From Leptodactylus fallax (taxonomy: Eukaryota; Chordata; Amphibia; Anura; Leptodactylidae), in contig CAMRHE010000207.1 of NCBI GenBank assembly GCA_947044405.1, forward strand, positions 444,001 through 508,000: a stretch of 64,000 nt of DNA, in the 5' to 3' direction. Shown here piece by piece: positions 32,950 to 45,135 of this stretch; the first letter of the stretch is position 1, and each line of letters starts with the position of its first letter. Both the position numbers and the translations under genes were made by a program. Under the pieces are notes generated by a model. That model saw only the letters and a list, made by a program, of their open reading frames with translations, had not been told where the DNA came from and ran no database searches.

Positions 32950-33125
32950 GGTCACATCCGCCTAGCCAGCCAGATCAGCCCTATCCGCCTAGCCAGCCAG
33001 ATCAGCCCTATCCGCCTAGCCAGCCAGATCAGCCCTATCCGACTAGCCAGCCAGATCAGCCCTATCCGACTAGCCAGCCAGATCAGCGCCATCTGCCGAG
33101 CCAGCCAGATCATCCAAATTTCACC
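32950..33125. repeat. 27-bp minisatellite, about six units
   Basis: The unit CCTAGCCAGCCAGATCAGCC plus CTATCCG repeats with few changes (CCTAGCC to ACTAGCC; the last units have GCGCCATCTGCCGAG). Since 27 is a multiple of three, overlapping frames read a nine-residue repeat (PSQPDQPYP or LASQISPIR). Having two equally open frames argues against coding. Confidence 0.93.
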
Positions 33126-33800
33126 TAGCGATCAATGGGGTAACAGATGTTGCAGCCAGATCTCCCTCACATCAAGCCCTCGCTGCTTCACCTCTATGTG
33201 TGAGTCCTGGAGAGGTCACATTTGGCCATATTTGGCAAACTCTGATATAATACATGTTGGCATTAACCCTCTAAGCCTAAGGGAAGGGCAATTCTCCAGC
33301 CATGGTTCCCTAGAGGTTTCATCCACAGGGGGTTTTCCTCTCCTGAGTGCTGGAGAATGACTCTTCATGAGTTGGGGGTTTGCCATATTCAGTGTCTTCT
33401 TAGTAGTGATTGGTCTGATTCTTAATTTAAGGCACTGAAAGAAATAATGTAATTTTCAATAAAATTTTGTCTATTTAGCACTTACTAGAAGTGTCTTGTG
33501 CCTTTGTTTCATAATCTTTGATTTGGGTGATTTTGCTTGGGAGTAAGGGTATACTTATTCGTAAATTGTTAATCTTTTGTTAATCTAGCCCACATTTGGC
33601 AAAATATTAAATGTGACCTCTTAACCTCTACAATTTTCACCAAAATCAGGTATTAATAGAGCAATAAATGTGCGCTAATGTAGACTATGTATGTGCCAAT
33701 GTAGTATTTACCCATAAGCTCCTGGTAAAGACTGCTATTTTAACACCAATTAATAGAGCCATATCTTGTAGTGTTATTTACAACAGTCTTGACCTTCTTA
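33126..33800. other. No gene seen
   Basis: Ordinary sequence. AATAAAATTTTG near 33,459 resembles a polyadenylation signal, but no transcript upstream is supported. Confidence 0.4.
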
Positions 33801-34070
33801 TTTCGTTCACATTTGCGTTAGAGTCTCCATAAGAGACTTTGCTCAGATTCCACCGAAAATTGGCGGAGAGAAAAGTCCTGTACAGAGGACTTTTCTCTCT
33901 GCCGGTTTCAGTATAAAACCGGTGGAAACCCGCTGGATACCCAGCGGACCCCATTATAGTCTGAGGGATGCACGGGTAACCGCTGATTTAGCAGGCGGGC
34001 TCTCCGTCATTTGGGTCCCACGGCAGATACGAACGATGGAGAGCATGGCGCAAGTGTGAACTTAGCCTTA
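33801..34070. mobile_element. GTTCACA MITE with central hairpin
   Basis: TTCGTTCACATTTGCG at the left, GCAAGTGTGAACTTAGCC at the right. GGCGGAGAGAAAAGTCCTG (33,862-33,880) and its near-perfect inverse (33,884-33,903) form a tight hairpin. The interior GACCCCATTATAGTCTGAGG is shared with other family members. A partial second copy follows at about 34,089 (AAGGCTGGATTCACATCTGCGG). Confidence 0.8.
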
Positions 34071-34765
34071 TGGGTTTTTTTTAAATGTTAAGGCTGGATT
34101 CACATCTGCGGAATTCCTTTATTCATGCAATGGATGCTAAGAATGGATCCATGCAATGACGTGAAGTAAAACAAATCTCATTGGGGTCTGTAGGGTAACC
34201 ATTATAATGCCTTATGGTTCCTGTTATTTTGGCGGGACAAAAAAGTCCTTCATGCTGGATTTTTTTTATCCAAGTTTTTGATGTTCTACTGTTCAGATGC
34301 TTGTGTTATCTTGTTTGCTGTAGTAATCACTCGGACACAGTAAACAACTCCCTGGCCAGAGTGTGTGCTCCTTATTCCTCCAGTAGGAAGCTCCAGTAAG
34401 CGACCTGCAAGGAGGTGACTTCTCCTTGAAAGCTGACTAGATAAGTGGTATGATGGTCCCGGAGGACCACAGAGTTGGTCATAGCCACACAAGTGTCTTA
34501 TTGCTTCCATCCCCAGTGTCAAAAACGGACCACTGGGTGCACCAGTTATATCTTACCCAAAGACTTAATATCTCAGCAGGATCGCCTTAACAATAAACAG
34601 TACCGTCCAAAAGTGAGAAGGTAAAGATAGAATGAGATCAACCTGTTGCTTCCTTTCCATGGGTCAAGTAGCAATAATATGAGCACCCTTGCTTATTATA
34701 TACAGGCCTAGATGATACCAAGAGGCCATTTTAGAACTTTATCTGCAGCCCAATTATTCCTAAAT
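34071..34765. other. MITE fragment, otherwise nothing seen
   Basis: 34,089-34,260 shows GTTCACA-family words (ATTCACATCTGCGGAAT, AAAAAGTCCTTCATGC) without a clear right end. 34,286-34,522 has unrecognised short frames on both strands. Confidence 0.45.
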
Positions 34766-35345
34766 AGAGATGAGTGCACTGGTTCATAAGGAGCCGGGTA
34801 CATTACAAATTTACCAAAAATTTTTTTGGGTTTGCTACCTACAAACCATAATTATATTCTAGGGTCTTTTTGGACCCCCGGTTATAATAATCGGAGGCCC
34901 AGGGGATGTGCATAAAAATAATAAACAGTTATGCTACAAGGTAGGTACATGTACCTACCTTCACTCACCTCTCCTAGGCTTCTTTGCAACATCTGTTCTT
35001 TCCCAAGCATCCTCTGGCTTCTTCTCCTCCTGGGTGACATCAGTGGCACCAGCGCACATGGTGCGCATGGGTCACATCAATATCAAGACGCTTTAAAGCC
35101 AGCGTCATGATGTTGACGTGCCCCACATCATCTAAAAGGCAAAAAGTGACTGGAAGACATTTGGGAATGAACACCAGTCACTAAGAGGGGACTCAGGAGA
35201 GGTGAGTATGACTGTGTATCATTTTTCCAAGCCTTCCTTGGGCCCCTGTTTATTATACTCTGGGGTCTGACAAGACCCTAAAGTATAATAATAGCACTTC
35301 CAGTTGGAACTGAACCAATACTGGTGGGTGAACCTTGCAAATATT
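34766..35345. mobile_element. TAGAGATGAGTG-ended repeat, left end present
   Basis: The left end TAGAGATGAGTGCACTGGTTC (34,768 on) mirrors the right end at 31,805-31,826. The interior has CTCACCTCTCCTAGGC mirrored by AGGAGAGGTGAGTATGAC, and two GGGTCT hairpin modules (34,845-34,893 and 35,253-35,297). A matching right terminus was not clear: CCAATACTGGTGGGTGAACC is the last candidate. Confidence 0.6.
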
Positions 35346-36902
35346 TACAAAGTTTTAAATAAAGGTACTTGGGGGTGATGGAAAGAGAATATACTGTACA
35401 TTTAGTCACTACTGCTTAAATAAACTAGTGCTTTATCTCTTATTATGTGTAGAAGGGTTTATCCCTCTTTCCTATAAAGAAAGAGTGTCTAAGAGCTGTG
35501 GCCCTTCTGCTTTAGGGGCCCCAATAAATAACAGGACAGTAATATTATATTGCATGTGACACTTGTGGGGCTTTAATACAGATACAGCATTGGGCGCAGG
35601 AGTTTAAGCTGCGTCTGTAACCCTCACTCCTCTAGTACACCTCTAATCTATGAGAGCCGTATGCAGCACACAGCGCATAGTAATGATGGTTTTTCTTCTT
35701 GTAACCCTATAATGGAAGCAATGCTTGTGCTATTAATAGCGACGTCTGGCAGAAATGATACCTATGAATCTGTCTGGGCAATGGTTAATATGAGGTCACC
35801 TATCTATAGCTCATCCCCTTCTGCGCACACAAACGTCTCAGCTGGGTGTTTGTCTGTAACCTCTTTTCCCTCTCCTCCCCTGCCCCCCCCCTCCCTCCTC
35901 CTGTTCGCCTGAGCCTCGATGGGACACAATGGGATGCGCTCTTGCTGATGAGGTCGCCCGGGTCATGAAGCGAATTTATCCTGCTGTTGTATTATTAGCA
36001 TTTCAATTTATTTACACATTCTGCTGCAGACTCAAACTACCCATCCAGCCGCTCCATCTCCTTCCAGGAGCCCATCCTGTTAGCAGCAGGGGGAGTACTG
36101 CAGCGGGAGTGTAAAAATTCTAAGAGGAAGCAAACCACCCAACTGAAACCAACAATCAGGCTGAGGATTTTATGTTATATTTCTTAACCAAGAGCAATGA
36201 CTGGGTAGGAAGAGCGAGATGCATCCTGCAGGCACAGGATTACCTCTTTTTATTCCGTAGGCAATATGCCAGCCTGCAAGCACAGGCTTCTATTCACTGA
36301 ACAGACTGTAGACTGAGAATTCCTACTCAGTTTTCTATCATGCTTCCTCTGTCTGTTATCATTTTTAGATCTTTGCGGAAACTTAAAATCATTTCCAATT
36401 ACTATAATTACATTTTTACATATGTAACTGGAGTATACATGTATGGCTCATACAGAAAATTGCTCTGAATACAAAGTCCGAAATATTCATTTATAAAATT
36501 AGATATTTTTGGTTAGAAATGCACAGGGAAAGAAAACACTTTATTATCAGGATGTTACATTGTGTCAATGAGTTGTCCAGAGAGTTTAATTTTTACTTAC
36601 TTCCTCCAGGGATTTATTCAAGCTGGACCTGGGGGTTCCAGGATGGTTGTGACCCCGTGTCATGTGATCATAACCAGTCCCCGCCTCTGGTCACACCGTC
36701 CCCTCCCTCTTCTACCATGGGCTAAGGCTTTACTATAGTCTGTCAGCCCTCACAGCATAGGTAACTAGTGGTAAAATTAGGAGAGGAGGGAGGAGGCGGA
36801 GTGGAACACATGTCCCTGGATTGGAGCCAGCCTGGAACCCCAGGTCAAGCTTGAATAAATCTGTAGCGTAAGTAAGTAAAATTAAAGACCCCTTAACTTC
36901 AT
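35346..36902. other. No gene; possible conserved island
   Basis: Includes a C-rich stretch at 35,876-35,900 and an AT-rich island at 35,960-36,030 (TTATTAGCATTTCAATTTAT). Frames of up to 83 codons here have no recognisable domains. Confidence 0.4.
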
Positions 36903-36992
36903 TTAAAGTGTAAGTGCCATTTTGTTACTTTTTTGCTATTGTGTATGGGGCTGTTTGGTGAACTTTTTTGTAATAAAAACGGGCGGGGGGGG

Positions 36993-37038
<46 letters not shown>

Positions 37039-37116
37039 ACGCGCACAACTGCAGGACCGACTGCTCCACCCTAGGTGTGGGAAGGGGCGCCACCGGGAGC
37101 CTCCCCCCCCCCCCCC

Positions 37117-37147
<31 letters not shown>

Positions 37148-37192
37148 AGAGAAAAAAACACACAAAAAAAAAAAAAAACCCCCCCCCCCCTT

Positions 37193-37230
<38 letters not shown>

Positions 37231-37327
37231 TTCAAAATAACCCCCCCCCCCCCCCCTAATCCCCCTTTTTTTTTTTTTTTTTTTTTTATCTCCCCTTCTC
37301 TTCCCCCCTATAACACCCCAAATCCCC

Positions 37328-37359
<32 letters not shown>

Positions 37360-37733
37360 TAATAATTATTATTAAACCTATTTTACTCCCATTTAGTAGA
37401 AAACAGGCTCTAAAGTTCTCACTAGCAATGCTCTAACTACCCAATGTGTATTGTCAGTATTTACAGATGTAGCAGTTGCCAAAGGGGTGGGGGGAGAGGA
37501 ACTTCAAATGGCTGTATCTCTGTTTTATAGCTTCTTGAAATAGCAGCCCTTTAAATGGCAACAGCTTAGTTGGAGGGTTGCTAGGGATAAATTTAGAGCC
37601 TGTTTTGTATTAAAAAGAAGTTAGATAGGATAATATTAAGTATATTACAAAAATGTTCACCAAACCCAACCCGCACACAAACACATGCACACATACACAC
37701 ACACACTAGAAAAAACAGGCACTTACACTTTAA
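36903..37733. mobile_element. TTAA MITE AGTGTAAGTGCC with corrupted centre
   Basis: TTAA (36,903-36,906) plus AGTGTAAGTGCC; the inverse GGCACTTACACT plus TTAA (37,730-37,733) at the right. GGTGAACTTTTTTGTAATA (left) and TACAAAAATGTTCACC (right) continue the arms. The centre from about 36,966 to 37,365 is homopolymer strings of C, A and T with almost no complexity and is probably not true sequence. It includes an apparently real fragment, CACAACTGCAGGACCGACTG (37,043-37,062). Confidence 0.75.
36966..37365. other. Homopolymer-string block, suspected sequencing failure
   Basis: Runs of G, then C, then mixed C/A/T strings of 10-50 bases, like 10,852-11,108. Polyglycine and polyproline frames on both strands come from this. 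The normal sequence resumes near 37,366. Confidence 0.8.
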
Positions 37734-40700
37734 GATGTATTACCATTTTATATGGTATGAAGCATTTTAAGGCCTGTCGATCACTGCCTAGAGGGTGGAT
37801 CAGGGTAGGGGTAGTTCATATATCATGGTAATAAGCAGACTGATCTGTAGTAGTGCTGTTGGTGCACTGTATAGTTTAGCATATAAATTCTTCAAAAATT
37901 CTGTGCCTATCTACATAGAAACTAGTGTGTCAGTCAGTATACTATGCTGTCTACAGTGTGGTGCAAAGATCCTGATAGTAAAGAGTCTGACAAGTTCCCT
38001 TTAAAGAAAATCTCCAGCTATAACCTCAAAAATTATACACAAGTCGATAACTACAGGGGATGACTGCCTGCTATATATTTTTCTCAGATCATGCTTCTTG
38101 CCTAATTTTTAGATCAGGTTCATTAGAAAACAGCAGTGATCTGTGCCTACAGTATAGTTACAGGTCCTACAGGGAGTCAGTGGTGGTCTGAGATACACCT
38201 TCTGTCTTATCATTGGTTCTAGCTGATGCTTTCTCCGCCCACTCACTTCTGATTGGCTGCTGTGTATAAACACAGACCTATCACAGGCTCAGTAGAAAGT
38301 CAGGACATGAATAGTGAGCTGATACCTAGTACAACAAGGGCAGAATAACCATAAAGTACAGACTATTAAACCAATGGTGAGAAAAAGATGAACATCAGGA
38401 AATTGCCAGGCATATACCAAGGGAATGGGCCTCAGTAAGGGGAACCTAAAGCGTTGTTTTAATCCAGACACAATGGTAGTTTTTCATACATAAGTTGCTT
38501 CAAGCTCTGCCACAGCATTTCTATGTCACATTAGAACATTAACTACAACCAGGAATTTACATTGTGTCTCCTTAGATTCTTCCGAATCATTGTCATGTTG
38601 CGTAGCCTTGTGCACTGTCAATAGGAGATATTCCAGCAATAATATTCTACTTGGGATAATTGTTTAGAAAGCAATTACCAAATAATTTCATAAGTTATAT
38701 TATAAGTTAGAATTTCACCGTGAGACGACAAATCAGACAACAATCCCAAACTACTAAAAAAACCACTGATTAAAAACACTGATTTTAATTTTGGAAGATA
38801 AGGCAAATAAAGAGAATAGCTTAAAGTCAGTAGAGTATATAATGGGAACTAACTGAGCATTTAATTATATTACAGTGAATAATGTGTCTATAGGTTTCTT
38901 CGAAGCAATGTTCTTTTTAAATTGGGCTTTTAGGAAATCTTACCCAAAAATCAATGCGTTCTTTTATATAAAATAGCTAGAGGAAACATATTGTTCCTCC
39001 TGATTTATAGCATTTATTTATGTTTCAAAAAAACACTCTAAGAAACACAGAACTGTATTTTCTGATTTGTGGTTCTCTATTCTTGAAGGTGAGACAAAGA
39101 CTTGTTCTGATTTACAGTAAAGATACTTATTGTACCTTGATACTTGATACTATATAATATACATTAAATTGGGTATTAAAGGGCACAGTAAATATTTGTA
39201 TTTTCCATGAATTAGGAAGAATAAATAATAAATAAATAATTATCTTGCGGAATATGCAAGCAGGAGCTATCTGCAGAATATAGGCTGCCATTGCTTTTTT
39301 TGTCATGTAGAAAGGGGTTTACTGAACATTTTTGTAATATACTTTATTAACCTATTGTACTTTCTTTTAGCAGAAAACAGGTTCTAAAGTTCTCCCTAAC
39401 AACAATCTAACTAAGCTTTGTTAGGAAGATCTATCCCATAGTAACCCTGTATCGCAGGTGGTTTAACACCACCTATAATATATGCAGCATATAAAAATCA
39501 CATTCCTGGCTTTTTTACACTAGTGATTTTTCTGTTTCCACAATAACTTTTAAATGACTGTATCTGTACATAATATATCTGTACATACTGGCAATACAGG
39601 ATGAACACTGGATGGATCTCCCAAGATAAATAATTTTCGTGGTATAACCCCTTTAACTACCCTAGACCTCCAGGTATGTTATCAATTATTCTCTCAGGCC
39701 AAGGCCCCACTTTGCAGAAAAGCTACTGAATGGAGTAGTAACAATGGCGTACCTACTATGGAGGCGTCCCGTGGCCCTCCGTCATCCTCTTCTGGCTGAA
39801 GTCAAGCACCACTAACTTACATTGGGTATTTCAATGTCATGTTGCTGAGGAGTCTTTTATTCTTCAAACACATTTACTTAAAAATATCAAGAGAAAAAAC
39901 ATTATTTCTTCAACTACTTCCCTCTTTACCCTGAGTTTTTAGGAATCGGTAGCCAATTCTGATTTTTCCATGGGGTCCAATGATTCTGATGTATAAGTAT
40001 GCCTGTGGGCAGTAAACTGTGGGAAGATCAGAGCGTTTCTGAGACTCATCTTTCATCCCTTGTGTCGTGCTCATAATATAATTAACAGAATGACAAAGAC
40101 GTCTGGATGCCCCCATAATGCGACTTGATTGCCTTTCAAGGATCCCATAAAGCGCGGCAGATCTAATCAGGTGTTTGGAGATTGATTAGACCATCGACAC
40201 TGATTTACGCCAGGAAGAAAATGACAATGACTTTCTGTAACTCTTCCTGAATTGCAACATTTTGTGTGATTTGTAATGAAACAGGGAGTGACCTCTGGGG
40301 TTTGTGTGCCATGGTATGTTTGGCCCAAGTAGGTAATGAAGCTTGTGTCACATTATGCAAAATCCACATATTTTCAGTGACAAAATATTTAATCATCCTG
40401 GTGGCAGTCACAAGAACACTGCACTACTAAAGCACAACCATATTATGACAGTGTCAGTTGATTTCTATCGTGATAATTGTAGTTTACCCCTTAAGGTGAA
40501 TCTTTCTCTTTAACCTCATGGCATATTTTGGTCCACAATTTTTTTCCTGATTCATCTCATAATATATCATTATAATGGACAGAGAGCATTTTTTTTTTTT
40601 AAATAAAGAGTATCAAATTCCTTGCTGAGATATAATTTGAAAGTGTAACATTTTGGCTGCTGGCAGCCACCACTAGGAGGAGCAGGAGAGCTGGCGGCAT

Positions 40701-40851
40701 ATTGTATTATTAGTAAGTTAAAAGGAAATATGGTATGCAATCAGCTCTTCAGTTTCCTCTAGAGGCAGCTGTAATAGAGTAGCATTTTTTTTTAGCTATG
40801 CAAAGAAGTCCTGAAAGCAGACTTAAAATCCGCTAAAGCTGTCACCCATAG
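37734..40851. other. No gene seen
   Basis: AT-rich. CAAGTTCCCTTTAAAG (37,993-38,008) and GTGGTATAACCCCTTTAAC (39,639-39,657) are isolated TTAA-MITE right-end sequences whose left ends I could not place. 39,300-39,420 resembles 37,360-37,420 (TTAGCAGAAAACAGGTTCTAAAGTTCTC), so part of the AGTGTAAGTGCC family interior also lies here. Confidence 0.45.
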
Positions 40852-41045
40852 CTAGCACCTGTACCAATGTCTGGAACCTGTCTCCTGTTTCTAGTACCTG
40901 TAACCATGTGTAGTATTTGTACCCATGTCTAGTACATATAGCAATGTCTAGTACCTGTAGTCATGTCTAGTACCTGCACCCATGTCTAGACCTGTAACCA
41001 TATTTAGTACCTGGACCCTGCCTAGTACATGTACCCATGAGCAAT
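40852..41045. repeat. About 20-bp minisatellite, roughly nine units
   Basis: The unit is close to ATGTCTAGTACCTGTACCC. Units vary (AACCATGTGTAGTATTTGT, AGCAATGTCTAGTACCTGT) and some are one or two bases short. Confidence 0.85.
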
Positions 41046-44000
41046 TCCTGTTTCTGCCAGACTGCAGAGCTCATAATATTATATACCTGCCAGGACATTA
41101 AACTGTGAGGATGATGTCATCAAATTTTCTGGATGTTGTACCCATTGCTGCCAATAACACTGGGAAGGTAATGGGGACATGTTAACTTGACTGTGAGAGA
41201 AGGGGAGATATGGACAGTAGAATGTGAAAGACGGGGACTATAGGAAGCATATTATGTACAAGGAAGAGGAACAGGCAGGCATTTTGATAAAGAAAAAAAA
41301 ATGGGATGAATTTGAGGTCACCTGGTAGTTCTCAATAGTATCTGTAGACAGCAGAGAGAAACTTCCTGTTTACATAGCAATCTATGCTAGAAAAAAAGAG
41401 GTCACACTGTGATCATGTGACAAGGAGGAGGATGAAAGCTAGATAAGGAAAAATATTGTCAGTAGACAACTATTGCTATTAAGAGGATGGTCCTCCAAAC
41501 AATATAACAAGTAAAAAAAAAAATCACCAGTGTCCCTTTAAATATATGTATCAGCAGCGCGTTTACAGTTCTGTAGAAAAACAAAGCTCTGACTGCTGCA
41601 AAGATCATTCAAGGAATAAACCAGAGCAAAATTGTGTTCCTATTTTGATTTAAAAAAAAATAAAAAATAAAATTGAGGTTGACGATTGCTTTAAAGGGGA
41701 ATTCTACAAAAGGTAAACACAGTCAATAAAATTACTCAGGCAATGGTTTTATATCAAGACATTAACACTTCTGTAAGGATTATCTCTAAATGCCATGCTC
41801 TATGAGAAATGTTATAAGAGCACATTGAAATGAACTGCACCAGTGGTCTGTATAAAATGTAAAGGGGGCTCTGCTGATTTATGGTATTATGTGAATTAGC
41901 AGAGCTGGCTGAAATATTTAGGGCATCCATACACACTGCAGATGTGGATTATTTCTAATTGCCATGTTTCACCTGTTTGTGCCAGGAAACCATGACAAGT
42001 ACAGGTGAAGGAAGACAATTAGAAATAATATATGCAATATGCATGGATTACTAGTGCTCAGGCAGAACGTGTACAGGCACCCTTAGACCTCATGCACTCA
42101 ACCCTGTTTTGGATCAGTATCACATAGAGACTAAGTGTACATAGTGCTATTGCATTTCACTGGAGCAACAAGACAGATCTTTATAAAATTACAGTATGCT
42201 CCACTGGATGCTGTTACTCATCCCAAGATTTCCCCTAGAAATACTGAAACACCTTCAACTGACATAGGTTATCATGAAGCTATGCACCCTGTAATATTGT
42301 GGCTAGTTAGCATAACATGTGGGAGGGGGCATAGACCCCTTCGCTTCTGGACCTCATAGCCACTGCTACAGATGTAGCTTAAATTTAGCTAAAGACATGA
42401 TAGCAAAACTCTTGACAGGCTGCAACTCAAAAAACTACCATTTGGTAGCCACACATACTTGCCACTATTTGGCAAAGGAGTTGAGGGGCACAACATGTGT
42501 TGGCTATGCCCCCTTTTTTGGCCATGACTAGTACATAAAGTGCCCGAGTCATATATAAACGGACTGCTAGCCTTGCGGATGCGGGAGCATTCCACGTGGC
42601 TCAGGAGTTTTGCCTGCTCTACCTGGAGTTCGGGAGATCACCCCTTTTATTTGGGGACCTCTGAGAGACTTGGCAAGTATGACACATAGACACATATAAG
42701 ATAGACATTCTTATGGTAGAATATTGTGCCACTGGTTATGGTGTGCCACAAATTTTGGGATATACTAATTGAAAAATAAAGGTAGAGAAGGACACATCCA
42801 TGTATGTAGAGCCATGGTGCTTATAGTATATGTCTGATCCCATCCCATTAAAGTAAATTCAGATAAAAATGAAGAATAACAAAAGAAAAATGACCCCATG
42901 TTCTGGTGTAGTAGTATTTTACAGAATGGTGGATATGGCTATGTGGGACTTTAGGGACCCCTGGCAACTATAAGGGCTATGACTATTTTTGGTAGAAAGG
43001 GTTTGCATAGCACAACAGCTCACCATCCTACATGTATGATCAGCTTGTCGGAGCTGGCCCCATCCTATGTCTGCCTACTTCCAGTATGCTGTACCTGCAC
43101 TGTACCAGACAGCGGCATCTTCTGCACAGTCTCTGCATTCACAGCCTGATTTATACATGTAAATTGCAGGTACATTTGTATTCCGCAGCTTCTAAAGTGA
43201 TTTTTGTGTTTGAACTCATTTTATTTTAAGATTATTGGACTGCAAATCCCAAATTGCTTTAGGGTAAGAAGATGAGAAAGTGTATCCATCTTTCATTATA
43301 GTTGCAGACAGGGTCCCCTCCCTTTCTTCCAACTTCTGACACAGGGGGAGGTTAATGAGGCATTGTGGAGCTCCTGCACAAGTACTAAACCCCTATTATA
43401 ACATAAAAGGAGGTTTGGCATCTTTCAGTATAAACTCATTAACTTTTATGGCATAATAAATTGATCACATTAAAAAATAATTCTGCTCCTGCTGGGTGCA
43501 AGTTAACCTTTCGTAACTTTCGCAACATGGCATCTTTTTCCAAACAGTTCAGTGAGTCGGGGCTGTTAGTATGGCTCTTGGCAAAATATATATTAGGTTA
43601 AGTTGTTTTTCTAAGACAATTAGTGACCAGTGCCGAATGCTAAACACTTACAGGGGTTAGAGCAGAAACCACATTTGTCACCTATCCAAGGAATAGGTGA
43701 TAAATATATGATCGCCGATGATCCAAGCGGTACGGCCCTGCTAGTCTCCAAGTCCTCTGTGTGACTTGAGCAGTAGTATACTGCAAGAGCACTGCTTGGT
43801 TCACTTCTATGAGACTGTTGGAGCACTGTTCTCAGCTATCTCCATCAGTCCCATAGAAGAGGTAGTTATGCTTATTCCATTTAGACCAATGACTTGTGGA
43901 TCCCGCTCTCATGATCTTTGAGGTCCCATCAGTTGACCCCCTAGTTATTGTATATTTATCACCTAGCCACAGGATGTTGTAAGTTTAATACTTGATAATA

Positions 44001-44230
44001 ATTTATTCAAGTTTGGTCACTATGCCCCCTCTATTTGGCATATAGCTGACCATGGGTCATTGCCGTTCACATATGTATAATATATTCCATTTTATCATAT
44101 CTTATATTCTGCCAATTTTTTGCAATTTACCCTGCCCAATCCAAACCTTGAGTTTCACTAAATGCATAAAGGCCATCAGGGTTATACTATCAGGGGTGGA
44201 AAAGTAGCCATTGTACCTAGATTCTGATGT
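41046..44230. other. No gene seen; repeat scraps
   Basis: TTTAAATATATGT at 41,536 after CCAGTGTCCC, and TTTAAAGGGGAATTC at 41,691, look like single TTAA-MITE ends. 42,400-42,670 has a block (GGCTATGCCCCC, GGCTCAGGAGTTTTGCCTGC) of the kind found in dispersed amphibian repeats, but I have no second copy here. No recognisable frame. Confidence 0.4.
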
Positions 44231-45135
44231 TTAAAGGGGTTTTCCTATCTCAGGGTTTCACCTGCTGTCTCTCTCCACTCCATTTCCTGGTTTCAATGGC
44301 AAGTTGGTGGGTGGGTTTATCCTGGATGATGTACAGTTAGGCCAACAGCATGCTCCCGAGATGAATGGTGTGCTTGTTGCAAACTGCACATTTATCTCTG
44401 GATTTACATACAGAGATAACAGGGGCACTGATCAAGCAGTGTTCTAGCCCTTATCAGGATTCAGCAGCTACAGGTGCATCTCAATAAATTAGAATATCTC
44501 TGAAACGTTTATTTATTTCAGAAATTAAATTAAAAAACTGACCTTCTATATTTTCTAGATTCTTTACACACAGAGTGTTCTATTTCAAGTGTTTTATTTC
44601 TGTAAATGTTGATTATGGATTACAGGTAATGAAAACCCAAATCTAAGAAAATTAGAATATTGTAAAAAAGTTCAGTATTGTAAATTCAGTGTCACCTGCC
44701 AAGGTTTCCTAAGCCTTTACATGGTGCCTCAGTCTGGTTCAGTAGGACACACAATCATGGAAGACGCTGATTATGGATTGTATTACTGAATTACTGACAT
44801 GAATGAACATTTCGAAGATATTGTAATTTATTGAGATGCTCCTGTAAGTGTACTTTGCAGATCTGACACAAGACCCCTCTAGCTGTCAGTCACAGTGATT
44901 GGAAGAAAATAAAGGTGGCCAGGAACAGAGACTGACATCGCCAGCCCAGCCACTGCTGTCAGATAGCAGGAGTGGACGGAAAACTAGACAACAAGCTGTA
45001 AACACTGAGGAAAAAAAAGTCATTAGTATCTGACAAATAGAACAAGATAGAAAAAGCAATGAATTGAATAAAACACTTCAGTTATCTTAAACTACAAGTG
45101 TAAATATGACCCTGGAGATGGGAATATCCCTTTAT
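44231..45135. mobile_element. TTAA MITE with nested Tc1-type MITE
   Basis: TTAA (44,231-44,234) plus AGGGGTTTTCCTATCTCAGGG; the right end CCCTGGAGATGGGAATATCCCT is its inverse and is followed by TTAT, a decayed TTAA. The unit is lengthened by the separate element at 44,471-44,844. Confidence 0.7.
44471..44844. mobile_element. Tc1/mariner-type MITE, nested
   Basis: CAGGTGCATCTCAATAAATT at the left and AATTTATTGAGATGCTCCTG at the right, inverted, with TA on both sides (44,469-44,470 and 44,845-44,846). Other paired words: ATTAGAATAT and GATATTGTAAT. No transposase remains. TA duplication and terminal style place it in Tc1/mariner. It is a different family from the 8,431 and 51,394 elements. 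Confidence 0.85.

Noticed and set aside
36899..37362. Polyglycine and polyproline frames on both strands
   Set aside because: They come from the G/C homopolymer block, a likely artefact.
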